This document shows positions 45,011-55,267 of a stretch of DNA of 64,000 nt, piece by piece. Location of the stretch: the NCBI GenBank assembly GCA_965227445.1, contig OZ245751.1, positions 5,456,001 through 5,520,000 of the forward strand, read 5' to 3'. The notes below the pieces were generated by a model that saw only the letters and a list, made by a program, of their open reading frames with translations, did not search any database and was not told where the DNA came from. How positions within the stretch are numbered: the first letter of the stretch is position 1; each line of letters opens with the position of its first letter. Position numbers and translations under genes: made by a program. This DNA is from DT-110 sp030148525 (GTDB lineage Bacteria; Bacteroidota; Bacteroidia; Chitinophagales; Saprospiraceae).

Positions 45011-45331
45011 ATGAATATCACCGTATTGACTCCCGACAAAGAGATCTTTCACGGAAGGATCGAATCGGTCAAAGTGCCCGGTGTTTCGGGTGAATTCCAG
45101 GTTCTTAAAAATCACGCTCCTATCGTTTCAGCCCTGGAAGCTGGCGAAGTTACCATCGTAACCTCAGCCGGTGAACACCGCTATTTCGACGAAGAGTCCG
45201 GAACGATCAAAACAGCCGACGAAGCCGGTAAGTCTTTGATTTTCCAAATTGGCGGTGGCTTTCTGGAGGTACTGAATAACGAATTGGCACTACTCGTTTC
45301 TGGTGTTCAGGAACAAGAAGTAGCCAGCTAA
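45011..45331 (+). CDS. atpC: ATP synthase F1 subunit epsilon
   Basis: This 106-residue protein starts at ATG 45011 (MNITVLTPDKEIFHGRIESV); an in-frame ATG at 44999 adds four residues. The N-terminal beta-sandwich is typical ('VPGVSGEFQVLKNHAPIVSAL'). It lacks the long C-terminal helical hairpin present in E. coli epsilon, as is usual for the short Bacteroidota form. It links the F1 gamma stalk to the c-ring. The gene is separated from atpD by 106 bases with a hairpin and ends at an intrinsic terminator. Confidence 0.95.
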   Translation: MNITVLTPDKEIFHGRIESVKVPGVSGEFQVLKNHAPIVSALEAGEVTIVTSAGEHRYFDEESGTIKTADEAGKSLIFQIGGGFLEVLNNELALLVSGVQEQEVAS

Positions 45332-45374
45332 GAATATACTATTTTACAATAGTCATTTTGCTGAGTATAGAACG

Positions 45375-45403
45375 AAGGGATAAGGCTGCGTGCCTTATCC
45401 CTT
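45375..45403 (+). terminator. Rho-independent terminator after atpC
   Basis: A 12-bp stem (AAGGGATAAGGC / GCCTTATCCCTT) with a 5-base loop is followed by TTTTGTTATTTTTG. It lies between the convergent atpC and the dockerin-type gene. Confidence 0.9.
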
Positions 45404-45445
45404 TTGTTATTTTTGAATTTGTTGCCAAGGATCTGAAGAAGATCC

Positions 45446-48064
45446 CTAGCGGAAGATGGGCACGGTAATCACCTGCTGATTCCCCCGCTCATCGGTCAAC
45501 TGTGCCCAAACCACACCTCCGGGATAGGAAGCTACTTCTGCCGGCACTGCCAGCCGGTTCACCCCCTTGGTAAATCCCTGCTTGGACTGTGCCAAAATAC
45601 GGCCCGCTACATCGACCCAACGTACCATTATTTTCTGATCACTGGTCATCTCGACACTGACCCCTGATCGCGTTTCGACCATAGGGCGAGCTGACCAGCT
45701 TGGATTGTCTTTTTGATCGAGAGGTGCCAGAGATAGTTCCGAGGCGCTCAGGTCCTTCGTGATGGCCATTGCGGGTCGTTCGGTAGCCAATGATATCAGG
45801 TCGGACAAGCGGATGGACTTCCGCGCCGTTACGCGTATGTCCCAGGTCAGGGATTCAGTAGCAGCTCGGCGACGCAGGTATACCATGGCCAGCGTTCCGT
45901 TGTATGCATCCAGGCGGAATTCGGGTCCGTCGGGATGCCCGGCGGGTTCCAATCGGGCTAAGCTGGGGTCCCAGTTGATTCGGGCCTGCATACCTTCCAG
46001 ATCGGACTCTGCAATGGTAAAGGATATTATTTGGGATTCGCCTTTCGGCAAAAATCCGTCCTGGTATCGAATGGGAATATGGTCAGCTGCTGACCGCAGT
46101 GCCGCAGCCGTTTGCTGGTCCATGGCGGAGTTATTCAGATCCCCGAGCTTAACAGCTACAAACTCCAGTCTGTCCGCATCGAACACGGTAGCCAGATCGA
46201 TGGACTGAGGAGCGTATTCGTCCCAGGGAGCATCGGGTTTCGCAAAGCGAAAACGGGCGTCCAGGAACAGCCAGGGTATGCCCTCCGGCCATTCGGTGTA
46301 CCAACCCAACAGGATCTTCTGCATCTTGATCATATCACCAACAGAGAGGTGTCCGGAGCGGTCGAGATCGGCAGCGAGAAGTTCGTAGGGGGTTTCCAGC
46401 TTTTTAATATTGAGCAGGTGTCGCTGCAACTTAACGGCGTCCAAAATAGTGATCCCGGCAAATGGATCGCTGTTTTTTACCGGGCGGATCTGTAGTGGCC
46501 TTGCGCCACCGGGTAAGGAAAAGGCGAAGCGACCATCTTCCCGTGTCTGTTGGATCATTTCTTCGGAGCCGTCGTCTTTGCTTACGAAGATATCTACGTC
46601 GGGAATCGGCGTACCCAGGTTGGTGAGAATACGGCCGGCAACCTCCATTTCGCCGTTACCGCACGATTGATTGTTATTCTGTACGTCCAGTCGGACCAGA
46701 CAGTAATCGTGATTACCAGCTTCGTCCCAGGCGTGGATCTCGACACCATTAATGCCCATGGTATCTTCACAGGTTACGGTAATACCCACTTGATCGCGCA
46801 GTGGCTCCTCGCCGGGCAAATTGATAGAGTAATCGGTCACCAGGGGGTGGCCAGTAGCATCGGCGTCTGAGGTATCCTGCCCCGTACAGTCAAAGATAGG
46901 GGAAGCCACAAAATCAGTAGCCCAGATGGCGGCCATACCTCCTCCGTTAGCTTCATCCGGCATCAACTCAACGCTGATCTCGTCCAGGCAAATGGGAGCA
47001 GGCCCAACGCAATCCACCACGGAAAAAGTCACCTCTTTCTCCGTTTCATTACCACAGCCATCGTTGACAAGTACGTTCAGGGTATAGCTACCCAATGCTA
47101 ATCGCTCCCGATACTGGAGGTTAGGCAAGTCGCCTTGCAGCAGACCTGTCACCTCGCGGGCCTGGCTTGCTCCCTCAGGAGTAAGAAATGCTTCAATACT
47201 CCAGTCATTCGGACCAGTGCACAAGGACTCTACCTGCAGGGATACCACTGCTTCGGTTTCACAGGCATCGGAGCGAGTACAAAAGGTATCGAGGGTAGTC
47301 AATGTCAAACCTGGTGGAACATCATGGTAAACGATGATGTGCTGTGTGTATTCCCAATAACCAAAAGAACCATACCGCCGATCAGCATCATCCGGCGATA
47401 CATTACCACTGATATCGCTATCGGTTTGATTATCATCATATGCCCAGGTGGAACAGTCACCTTCGTAGTAAGACTCGTAAGCCGGATCATTCCCGCCGCT
47501 GATCACACGCCACCAGTAGCCTTCGGTCGCTGCCGTGGCCGGGTTGTCGGGAAAACCATTGTATGGATTATTGTCGGCATCGTACCACACGGTGTCGGGA
47601 AGCAGATCGTCAAAATCCCGTTTAACGATCACACACATTCCTTCATCTCCGGGTTCATCATTGCCATCGGGCCTGGGGCGATCACAGCGTCCGGGGTTGG
47701 TGCCGTTCCAGTTATCCCAATCACGGGATACTACGGCAGGGCTGGCTTCCCCGTCGTACTCACACCAGTTGATCACCCTATAAGTGCGGAACACTTTATA
47801 GCAGGCCGAATCCACCGTGGCAGCAAAGAATACATCCTGGGTGCTTACGGCCATGAGGTCGCAGGCGTACTCTCCGAAGGTTACGCCGGGAATGGCGGGG
47901 TCATCGGGACAATAGGTCTGTATGTCTTCCGGAAAACACAAAAAATAATGATGAGCGGTGTCTCCTTCTGTGTATTGGGCAAGCAGGGAGCTTTCTGTAA
48001 AAAGACACAGTAGCATAATGAGCAGAGTGGTAGCTGCCCGGGAAGGTCGTTGATTTTGGGACAT
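45446..48064 (-). CDS. Secreted surface protein with HYR-like and dockerin-like modules (short paralog)
   Basis: This 872-residue protein starts at ATG 48064 (MSQNQRPSRAATTLLIMLLC, a signal peptide); the ATG at 48073 adds three residues. It shows 'ACYKVFRTYRVINWCEYDGE', 'YGSFGYWEYTQHIIVYHDVP' and 'LNVLVNDGCGNETEKEV', then a short regulatory-like sandwich. A dockerin-like pair of helices ('ILDAVKLQRHLLNIKKLETP', 'DLDRSGHLSVGDMIKMQKIL') and a weak T9SS type A end follow. These blocks align through the second half of the adjacent 1531-residue protein, so the two are paralogs. It is predicted to be exported and held at the surface; role unknown. Confidence 0.85.
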   Translation of the reverse strand: MSQNQRPSRAATTLLIMLLCLFTESSLLAQYTEGDTAHHYFLCFPEDIQTYCPDDPAIPGVTFGEYACDLMAVSTQDVFFAATVDSACYKVFRTYRVINWCEYDGEASPAVVSRDWDNWNGTNPGRCDRPRPDGNDEPGDEGMCVIVKRDFDDLLPDTVWYDADNNPYNGFPDNPATAATEGYWWRVISGGNDPAYESYYEGDCSTWAYDDNQTDSDISGNVSPDDADRRYGSFGYWEYTQHIIVYHDVPPGLTLTTLDTFCTRSDACETEAVVSLQVESLCTGPNDWSIEAFLTPEGASQAREVTGLLQGDLPNLQYRERLALGSYTLNVLVNDGCGNETEKEVTFSVVDCVGPAPICLDEISVELMPDEANGGGMAAIWATDFVASPIFDCTGQDTSDADATGHPLVTDYSINLPGEEPLRDQVGITVTCEDTMGINGVEIHAWDEAGNHDYCLVRLDVQNNNQSCGNGEMEVAGRILTNLGTPIPDVDIFVSKDDGSEEMIQQTREDGRFAFSLPGGARPLQIRPVKNSDPFAGITILDAVKLQRHLLNIKKLETPYELLAADLDRSGHLSVGDMIKMQKILLGWYTEWPEGIPWLFLDARFRFAKPDAPWDEYAPQSIDLATVFDADRLEFVAVKLGDLNNSAMDQQTAAALRSAADHIPIRYQDGFLPKGESQIISFTIAESDLEGMQARINWDPSLARLEPAGHPDGPEFRLDAYNGTLAMVYLRRRAATESLTWDIRVTARKSIRLSDLISLATERPAMAITKDLSASELSLAPLDQKDNPSWSARPMVETRSGVSVEMTSDQKIMVRWVDVAGRILAQSKQGFTKGVNRLAVPAEVASYPGGVVWAQLTDERGNQQVITVPIFR

Positions 48065-48145
48065 GAGTATCATGAGGTTTTGCGTATTCTCAAGATACTA
48101 AGGATCAATCAGAAATGCCATAACCAATTTATAGTACAAAAAAAG

Positions 48146-48174
48146 AGGGCACCCCACGTACGTGGGATGCCCCC
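48146..48174 (-). terminator. Intrinsic terminator of the 1531-residue surface protein gene
   Basis: A long stem GGGCACCCCACG / CGTGGGATGCCC with a 2-base loop. Read on the minus strand it is followed by CTTTTTTTGT, giving a typical terminator 40 bases after the stop at 48215. Confidence 0.88.
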
Positions 48175-48214
48175 TGTTTATTCATCCCCGAAGGGATGAT
48201 TGATTAATCATTGC

Positions 48215-51200
48215 TTATTCAACAACGATCATCTTCTTAGTAGCTGTGTACTCACCAGCTTCCAGCGTGTAGTAGAACACACCAGTTGAAGGCAGGTCGG
48301 TAGACGTCAGGCGTACCTGATTGTAACCAGCAGCGAAGTCACCTTCAACCACTTTCAGGATGCGACCAGTTACGTCTTGTACCGTGATCGTAGCTTCGGA
48401 AGCGTCGATCAGGTTGAAGCCGATAACGGTTTCACCTTTGAATGGGTTCGGATTGTTCTGGAACAGCTCGTTAGCAGCGGTAGCCGTAGCACCGTTAACA
48501 TTCAGAGCAACACCCAGTACTTCGTCAGCCGTGTTGTAGGCTTCAGCAGCAGTGTAGCGAGAGCTTACAGTCAGTACTTCGCTTACTTTGGTGTCGGCAG
48601 TAGCGCGAACTACTACGCTGAACAGGGTACCTTCGGTAGCCTCACCGTTCCAGGAAGTAGTGATTACACCTTCCTTAGCGAATACGCCGAAGTGCTCTTC
48701 GGAAGCGATACCGCTTACAACATCTACGATCTCAGCATTAGCCACGTTCATGGTGAACTGGTATCCAGCTACCGTGGACAGGTCTTCTGCGTTGATATCG
48801 ATGGTGTACTCATTGCCAGCTTTCATTTCCTGCTCAGCAACGTTCATGTTGAACGTACCGGCCAGTGAACGAACCTCAGCAACGTTAGCGTTACCGTTTA
48901 CATCACCTACTTTGACAGCAACGAAGTTAGCAGCTTCTTCGCCATCGAGGTTGTTGATGTTTTTCACTTCAGGGAAGCTTTCAGCAAATGGATTAGCAGG
49001 GTTGCGGAAGCTGTAAGAAGCATCCACGAAGCGCCAGCTAGTGTTGTTGCTGAATTCAGTGTCAATATTCAGGATCAACTTACGCAGTTGGATCAGATCC
49101 AGCGTAGTGATTGATTTGCTGTTGTTGACGTCGGCAGCGATCATCTTGTACGGGCTGTTCAGAGACTGCAGTCCCAAGATGTGCTTGCTGATCAGTACCA
49201 GGTCGAAGGTAGAAACACCATTCAGAGAGGCACGATCCAACTGAGGAGTTACGGTGTAATCGTGACCAGTAGTCAGGCCAGCGAAGTTGAATCCACCGTT
49301 ATCATCAGTCATGTACATCATGTTACGAGCACCAGACAGTTGTACTTCAACGCCTTCTACAGTAGCGTTTTCTTCGGTAGCGATCGCACCGGCAACACCA
49401 CCTTCACCTTCTCCGGTAGAGCAGCTGCCCATGTTATCGTCAACCTGTACCGTTGTGATACAGAAGTCACCGTTACCTGCGGCATCCCAAGCGTATACTT
49501 CTACTTCGATCAGCTGACCAGCGTCTTCGCAGTTGAAGGTAACACCAGTCTGATCAGCATCTACCTCACCGCCTACGCGGTTGATAGAGAACTTGGTCAC
49601 TTCGCCATCTTCACCCTGACCGTTACAGTCAAAGATCGGAGAAGCGAGGAAGTCAGAAGCCCATACGGCCATAGCAGCACCGGTAGAATCGGTTTCGCTA
49701 GGCATCAGCTCAATAGACAAGCCATTGATACAGATCGGAGCAGGTTTCTTGCAGTCAACTACGTCGAATACTACATCTTCCGTAATCAGGTTACCACAAC
49801 CATCGTTGGCAGTGATCACCAGGCGGTGCTGACCCTGTGGGTAGCGAGAAGAGAAGATTCCGGTAGCAGGATCGTGGTTTGCAGTTACGTCAGCATCAAC
49901 GGTACCGTCGTTACCAACATCCAGACGTACAGTGATAGTCACATCTTCTACGTCGTCGGTGCACAGATCAGTAGCAGTGATAGAGAATTCTACCGGACCA
50001 GCGCAGTCATCGTTGCTGATTGAGCAGAAAGTATCTTCACCAGTGATCGTCAGTTCAGGATCAACATCATCGTAAACAACGATGTGCTGCGTGTACTGCC
50101 AGTAACCGAAGCTACCGTAGCGGTAGTCGTTGTCGTCACCCTGAGCGTTGCCAGAGATGTCGCTGTCGGTTTGGTTACCATCGTCAGCCCACTTAGAGTC
50201 CGTACCACAAGTGGTCGCTCCTTCGTAGTAAGCTTCAACAGAAGGGTCGTTAGATCCGGAAGTAACTTTCCACCAGTAGTCTTCAACTACACCAGAGGTA
50301 GTGGGATCATCAGCTGAGTTGTTGCCAGCAGAAGGATCAGAGTCGTTGTCGTAGTATACAGTGTCTACTGCACCGTCAGCGAAGTTACGCTTAACGATTA
50401 CGTAGATATCTTCGTCACCCGGATCGTCATCTCCGTCGGGAGATTCGGGGTTCACATTGTAATCAGAGGTACAGTCAGCACCGTTCCAACCGTCCCAATC
50501 ACGGGATACGATGGTAGGCTGAGCTTCTCCGTCGTATTCGCACCAGTTGATAACGCGGTACGTGCGGAAGATTTTGTAGCAAGCGTCAGGATCTTGCGTA
50601 GCAAAGAAACGCTCATCAGTAGAAGAAACAGCGATCAGATCGCAAGCTTCTTCAGCGAATTCAACGCCGTTGATCTCAACATCGTTGCCGCAGTCAGCAG
50701 CCTGATCCGCAGGGAATTTAACCCAGTAATCGTGTTGTGCCAATACCGAGATCGTCTGCGTCTCAATAGCAGAGCGTTCTTCAACATCAGTGCCTGCATT
50801 CTTTACCGCCTGGAACTGACGGGTAATAGTGCCGAAACCGCAATTGTCCAGATCCACGATTGGGGACAATTCTTGGATCACAATGTTTTCACAAACCGTT
50901 TGATTAACTACAGCAGCTGTACCGAAATACTCATTGACTGTTACGTTCTCAAACAAATTACCTTCAGGAGCATTTACAATCTCCGAAACACCAGCATCCA
51001 AACAGCTCACAGTCACATCATCAGGTGCCTCTGCTAGGGGTACATTCTTGTCTTCAATGGTCAGCTCCATCCAGCAGATGTTGGTATTAGGCATAGCCAT
51101 ACCGGTCCATGGATCAACCGCGTTATCGGTACCGCGCAGTTCGATCAGAACATCGGCAGCCAGATCACAGCAGAAGAATTCTACGTAGTCAGCCCACTCA

Positions 51201-52810
51201 GTGTAGAATACACCATCTTCTTCAACCAGGTCATCCATGTCGAAGTTACCAGAGTCGATGCACTCCTGAGGAACAGCACGACGAACGTGCAGGCTTTCCA
51301 GTGCGCAGTTATCCCAGGAACCTTCATCGATGTCTTCGGCATATACTCTAGCGTAGCCAGCGGTACCCAACGTAACGTTCAGGTCATCATCACACTTCAT
51401 TACCGGAGAGATCTGGTCTTTAACGGTAAAGAAGGTTACACCTTTGGCGTTGTTGTAGCAACCGTCAAAAGCTTCGATTACCAATCCGTATACACCAACG
51501 GGGATGCCAGCGGCCATGCCGTTGATCATCGGGAAGTTGGTTTCGCGCCAGATAGTGTCACCAGTTGGGATGCCGTACTTGATTTCAGGTCCCCACTTGT
51601 AAATCTCTACGGAGTAATCAGCAATTTCACAATCTTCGATATCGAATCCGAAGGTAGACTTCAGGTCTTCCAGGTCGATAGAGAAAGCAGCTGTGCAATC
51701 AACCGGACCGGTTGACAGGGTAGTCGAGTAATTAGTGCTATAGGCGTAGCCATACAGTTCGTCGTCACTCGGTTCAGCAGAAGGTGTATAGTCAGCACCA
51801 TTGCGAGCGTTACCTTTGAATTCAGGTGCATCGAAATCACCAATCTTAACGATTGGGTTATCTTCGCTCAAGTATTCAGCCAGGTCCTGAGATTCCTCAG
51901 CGCACCAGTCAAATACCTGGTAGGTGCATTCGATCTTCACACCTTCACCACCACAGATGGGGAACTCAGTAGAAGAAACCGTTACGGAGTAGTTGCACTC
52001 CAGCTCGTCGAGGTACAGGCGGTCATTGCCATTCTGTCCGTCTTCATCGAAGCAACCTACCCAGTAAGGCATAGGGCAATCGCGATCTTCGCCTTCAATA
52101 TCGCAGGTTTGCGTTTCTTCATTATCTGGCCATACCAGATCGTCAAGTGAAGGACGGTAGAAAGTAAAGGTCTGAGTCGTATCGAACGTGTTGCCTTCGC
52201 AATCAGTAGCTGTCCATTTACGGTACATGATAGCGTAGTCATACTCATCACCGAAGGAAGCAGATTCGGGGCAGTCGAGGTATTCGACGCGGTCGAAGAA
52301 CTTAACGTCTACGTCACAACCACAATCACCACAGTTATCCTCGAAGGTAACCAGGCCGATATACAATGGGTGGTTAGGATCGATGGAGTTTTCGTTGTTT
52401 ACCAGATCATCAATGTAGACACATTCGATGTCGTCTGGTTTTTCATAGTGGTCTTCTACAACGGGAGCTGTCTTGTCTTCAGCGAGTACCTCGCCCCAGC
52501 AAACCAGATCATCGTTGTCATCAAAGATGCCGTAAGTGTAAAGTCCAGCGCAATCAACAGTAGCGCCGTTTCCAGGGTTGCGGTCATTCACCACAACGCG
52601 GTAGCCCTGGCCCTCGCAGTCTCCCGCGCCAACCTGGGCAAGTGTGAGCTCAAATGTGCAGTCTTCGCCGAGGGTCACATTCACTTGGTCCTGACAACCG
52701 CAATCACCCGTCTGGGCGAAGGATGTCTGAGCCACGAACATGAACGCCAAGACGAGCAGGCTAGCAACCCAGCTCACTGGACGAACGAAAGTAGAGTTCG
52801 TTTTTCCCAT
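48215..52810 (-). CDS. Large T9SS surface protein with HYR-like repeats, dockerin-like region and type A sorting domain
   Basis: This 1531-residue protein begins with a signal peptide ending near 'VAQTSFAQ'. Disulfide-rich HYR-like modules cover residues ~30-720. The block shared with its neighbour ('ACYKIFRTYRVINWCEYDGE', 'YGSFGYWQYTQHIVVYDDVD', 'ANDGCGNLITEDVVFDVVDC') spans ~730-1120. A CarboxypepD-like unit, a dockerin-like pair ('GVSTFDLVLISKHILGLQSL', 'DVNNSKSITTLDLIQLRKLI'), a cohesin-like sandwich (~1340-1450) and a full T9SS type A domain ('FQNNPNPFKGETVIGFNL' ... 'GVFYYTLEAGEYTATKKMIV') follow. Codon use is close to atpD, which suggests high expression. It has its own terminator, and a 430-base upstream region. 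Confidence 0.9.
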   Translation of the reverse strand: MGKTNSTFVRPVSWVASLLVLAFMFVAQTSFAQTGDCGCQDQVNVTLGEDCTFELTLAQVGAGDCEGQGYRVVVNDRNPGNGATVDCAGLYTYGIFDDNDDLVCWGEVLAEDKTAPVVEDHYEKPDDIECVYIDDLVNNENSIDPNHPLYIGLVTFEDNCGDCGCDVDVKFFDRVEYLDCPESASFGDEYDYAIMYRKWTATDCEGNTFDTTQTFTFYRPSLDDLVWPDNEETQTCDIEGEDRDCPMPYWVGCFDEDGQNGNDRLYLDELECNYSVTVSSTEFPICGGEGVKIECTYQVFDWCAEESQDLAEYLSEDNPIVKIGDFDAPEFKGNARNGADYTPSAEPSDDELYGYAYSTNYSTTLSTGPVDCTAAFSIDLEDLKSTFGFDIEDCEIADYSVEIYKWGPEIKYGIPTGDTIWRETNFPMINGMAAGIPVGVYGLVIEAFDGCYNNAKGVTFFTVKDQISPVMKCDDDLNVTLGTAGYARVYAEDIDEGSWDNCALESLHVRRAVPQECIDSGNFDMDDLVEEDGVFYTEWADYVEFFCCDLAADVLIELRGTDNAVDPWTGMAMPNTNICWMELTIEDKNVPLAEAPDDVTVSCLDAGVSEIVNAPEGNLFENVTVNEYFGTAAVVNQTVCENIVIQELSPIVDLDNCGFGTITRQFQAVKNAGTDVEERSAIETQTISVLAQHDYWVKFPADQAADCGNDVEINGVEFAEEACDLIAVSSTDERFFATQDPDACYKIFRTYRVINWCEYDGEAQPTIVSRDWDGWNGADCTSDYNVNPESPDGDDDPGDEDIYVIVKRNFADGAVDTVYYDNDSDPSAGNNSADDPTTSGVVEDYWWKVTSGSNDPSVEAYYEGATTCGTDSKWADDGNQTDSDISGNAQGDDNDYRYGSFGYWQYTQHIVVYDDVDPELTITGEDTFCSISNDDCAGPVEFSITATDLCTDDVEDVTITVRLDVGNDGTVDADVTANHDPATGIFSSRYPQGQHRLVITANDGCGNLITEDVVFDVVDCKKPAPICINGLSIELMPSETDSTGAAMAVWASDFLASPIFDCNGQGEDGEVTKFSINRVGGEVDADQTGVTFNCEDAGQLIEVEVYAWDAAGNGDFCITTVQVDDNMGSCSTGEGEGGVAGAIATEENATVEGVEVQLSGARNMMYMTDDNGGFNFAGLTTGHDYTVTPQLDRASLNGVSTFDLVLISKHILGLQSLNSPYKMIAADVNNSKSITTLDLIQLRKLILNIDTEFSNNTSWRFVDASYSFRNPANPFAESFPEVKNINNLDGEEAANFVAVKVGDVNGNANVAEVRSLAGTFNMNVAEQEMKAGNEYTIDINAEDLSTVAGYQFTMNVANAEIVDVVSGIASEEHFGVFAKEGVITTSWNGEATEGTLFSVVVRATADTKVSEVLTVSSRYTAAEAYNTADEVLGVALNVNGATATAANELFQNNPNPFKGETVIGFNLIDASEATITVQDVTGRILKVVEGDFAAGYNQVRLTSTDLPSTGVFYYTLEAGEYTATKKMIVVE

Positions 52811-53238
52811 AAGATTAAGATTTGTTTAGAAAGAAGTTAGGTTAACGAATAAGATTATGATAATAACTTTTATGTCGTCTGTGTCGTCGTTTTAAAGGTC
52901 GTGCTTGATTAACCGGTTTTCATAAATTTAAAGCAATATGCAGGTTGGTCGTCTACATCGGCTAATCTGAAAGCGCCCTAAATTTAGCACATGAAAATGA
53001 GAAACCAGCAAAATGCGTAGAACTTTTGGCAAAAATACCTAAAACTTTGAGTTTTAGTCCGCTTGAATTAGTACTAAAGTGGTAATACGAAGAACGCACG
53101 CAAGGCTTTGGCTCTGCGTATATTGCTGTAGATGAAATTCGGTGGGTAAGGATGTCAAAACATTGTTATGCAAGTTAGCTGTTTTATAGCATATTAGAAA
53201 GACCTATATCAAAAAAAATTAGATTTACCTCGTTTTTA
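52811..53238. other. Upstream region of the large surface protein gene
   Basis: This 428-base AT-rich region lies between the surface protein start and the end of the aminopeptidase gene (both minus). It presumably contains the promoter and a leader for the 1531-residue protein. I see no confident promoter boxes, RNA gene or coding frame. Confidence 0.45.
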
Positions 53239-54540
53239 TTACGTAATGGCATAACTATGCCGCTTCTCTTCTATTTCTTCCAGGTTAAATGGAATATTTT
53301 TTGTCAAGTCTACCGGGCCCGCATCGGTCACCAACACCATATTCTCCAATCGAATGCCCAATTCTTCCGCCGGAAGATAAATTCCCGGCTCACAGGTGAG
53401 CACCATTCCTGCCTGGATAGGTTCGTAACGGTTAGCGGGATCGTGTACCTGCATCCCAATGTGATGCGAAGCAGCATGCATAAAATATTTCTTGTATGCC
53501 GGATAACTAGCTGACTGCCTGGCAACATCTGACGGGGAGAGTAATTCCATTTCCAATAACACATCCTCCGCTACCTTACCAACCTCCTGGTGGTATTCCT
53601 CCAGTGTTTTCCCGGGGACCAGTAACGGCTTAATGCGCTCCAGCATCTGGTATACACCATTATATATAGTACGCTGACGATCGGTAAACTGCTCATTTAC
53701 CGGAATTACCCGCGATACATCGGATGCATAGTGTGCGTACTCCGCACCAAAGTCCATCAGTACTACATCACCTGCCTGGCAAACCTGGCTATTATCCTGA
53801 TAGTGCAAAATGCAACTGCGGGGCCCGCTGGCCACAATGGGGGGATACGCATGCCCGTTCGCCCTGTTTTTCAAAAGCATATAGGTAAGCTCTGCCTCCA
53901 GTTCGTACTCCCCCATACCTGGCCGCAACACCTCCAGAACCCTGTCAAAAGCCTTGCCTGTGATTTGTATAGCCCGCTCGATCAACCCGATCTCTTCCGG
54001 TGTTTTGATCATCGCCAGCTTACGCAAAATGGGTTGGGAACGATGGAATTTATGGGCAGGATAGCTATCCATCAGCTTGCGGGCCATACGAGCATTGGCG
54101 TCGCCCTGGTAATGCCGGCGCCCTTCGTGTTCGGGAATATTGACGTAAATACGCTTGGAAAGTAAAATAAGCTCGTGCAGAATACGATCCAGATCGTCTA
54201 TCCAAAATACCTTAGCAATCCCCGACTGATCCCGGGCATCTTCCAGGGTAAGTCCCCCTCCTTCCCACCGCTGGGAAAAAGCGTTGGACTTACGAATGAA
54301 AACCACTTCCTGAAAACCGTCCTTTACACAATCCGGGAACATCACCAGTACCGTCTCCGGCTGATCAAGGCCAGACAGATAAAACAGTCCTTCGTTTTGT
54401 TTGTAAGGGAAGGTTGTATCTCCACTGCGATATACCTGGTCGTTACTGTAAAATACAGCCAGGCTGTCGGGCTGCATCTTACGCATAAAGCGCTTGCGGT
54501 TACGCACAAAAAACTGGGAAGGGATAGGATCGTATTTCAT
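53239..54540 (-). CDS. pepP: Xaa-Pro aminopeptidase (aminopeptidase P)
   Basis: This 433-residue enzyme starts at ATG 54540 (MKYDPIPSQFFVRNRKRF); the longer opening to 54570 adds ten residues with poor support. The N-terminal domain is the aminopeptidase P type ('GLFYLSGLDQPETVLVMFPD'). The C-terminal pita-bread fold has the dinuclear metal ligands in 'DVVLMDFGAEYAHYASDVSR' (two Asp), 'HHIGMQVHD' (His), 'VLTCEPGIYL' (Glu) and 'GIRLENMVLV' (Glu). It removes N-terminal residues preceding proline. Single gene, cytoplasmic. Confidence 0.94.
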   Translation of the reverse strand: MKYDPIPSQFFVRNRKRFMRKMQPDSLAVFYSNDQVYRSGDTTFPYKQNEGLFYLSGLDQPETVLVMFPDCVKDGFQEVVFIRKSNAFSQRWEGGGLTLEDARDQSGIAKVFWIDDLDRILHELILLSKRIYVNIPEHEGRRHYQGDANARMARKLMDSYPAHKFHRSQPILRKLAMIKTPEEIGLIERAIQITGKAFDRVLEVLRPGMGEYELEAELTYMLLKNRANGHAYPPIVASGPRSCILHYQDNSQVCQAGDVVLMDFGAEYAHYASDVSRVIPVNEQFTDRQRTIYNGVYQMLERIKPLLVPGKTLEEYHQEVGKVAEDVLLEMELLSPSDVARQSASYPAYKKYFMHAASHHIGMQVHDPANRYEPIQAGMVLTCEPGIYLPAEELGIRLENMVLVTDAGPVDLTKNIPFNLEEIEEKRHSYAIT

Positions 54541-54743
54541 GAGCTTGTCGTTGCATCCGCAAAGGTGCAAAAAAGGTGGGTTTCACTACAAAGAACGCCC
54601 CAATATTAACTAGGCAATACGAAGGGGTAGCTTCTGACTGTATTCATACAAAAGACTGAAAATCTGCCTTTTTGGAGGGGAGGCTAACGTTTAGGTAGAA
54701 GCTTAGATACAGGTTCATACCCTATGGGCCCTCAAATGTTTAC

Positions 54744-55136
54744 CTACAAACGCTTATCCACGGACTGTATGGCATCCTCGTCCGTTTCCTTAAACCATTT
54801 TTGCAAATGCTTGCGGGCCTGATCTTTTACGTCCTGGTTTACGTAAGCAGCAATAGTCACCAAACCGAAACTCAAAATGCCAATGTCGTCCGTGTAGCCG
54901 ATAAGGGGGGAGAGGTCAGGTACTGCATCCAATGGATACAGGAAATAGCCCAGTGTACCCAGGACAATGCGTTTGGCCCATCCCGGTGTATCCTTGCGCT
55001 TGTACGCGTAAAATAATAACAGAGCCGAATAAATCGTGCCCTGCCCGAAGCTTCGACTCCGGCGTTCAATAAACTTCCAGAACCGGCTCTCCGTGAACCG
55101 GTCTTTATATCGTTGAATAACGGTCTTAAAATCCAT
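54744..55136 (-). CDS. YkvA-like DUF1232 membrane-associated protein
   Basis: This 130-residue protein starts at ATG 55136 (MDFKTVIQRYKDRF); an upstream GTG at 55211 is less likely. The DUF1232 core is 'LLFYAYKRKDTPGWAKRIVL', 'GTLGYFLYPLDAVPDLSPLI' and 'GYTDDIGILSFGL'. The family has a conserved P-x-D-x-x-P-D segment and hydrophobic helices; function is unknown. The upstream frame includes a copy of the recurring GGCGAAAGCC motif at 55152-55161. Confidence 0.88.
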   Translation of the reverse strand: MDFKTVIQRYKDRFTESRFWKFIERRSRSFGQGTIYSALLLFYAYKRKDTPGWAKRIVLGTLGYFLYPLDAVPDLSPLIGYTDDIGILSFGLVTIAAYVNQDVKDQARKHLQKWFKETDEDAIQSVDKRL

Positions 55137-55267
55137 CTTCAGTCGCTTTTTGGCGAAAGCCTGCCAGAGGCTATGTACACCATAATATATAGTATTAACG
55201 CCATTTTCCACACAATGATCTGCTATTTGGTGAAAATCCGACCAGTATCAGCGGGAAAACGACCAAT

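Noticed and set aside
47135..50023. Long plus-strand frames (292 and 280 codons) across the T9SS surface protein genes
   Set aside because: They are antisense shadows of clearly real minus-strand genes with signal peptides and sorting domains.
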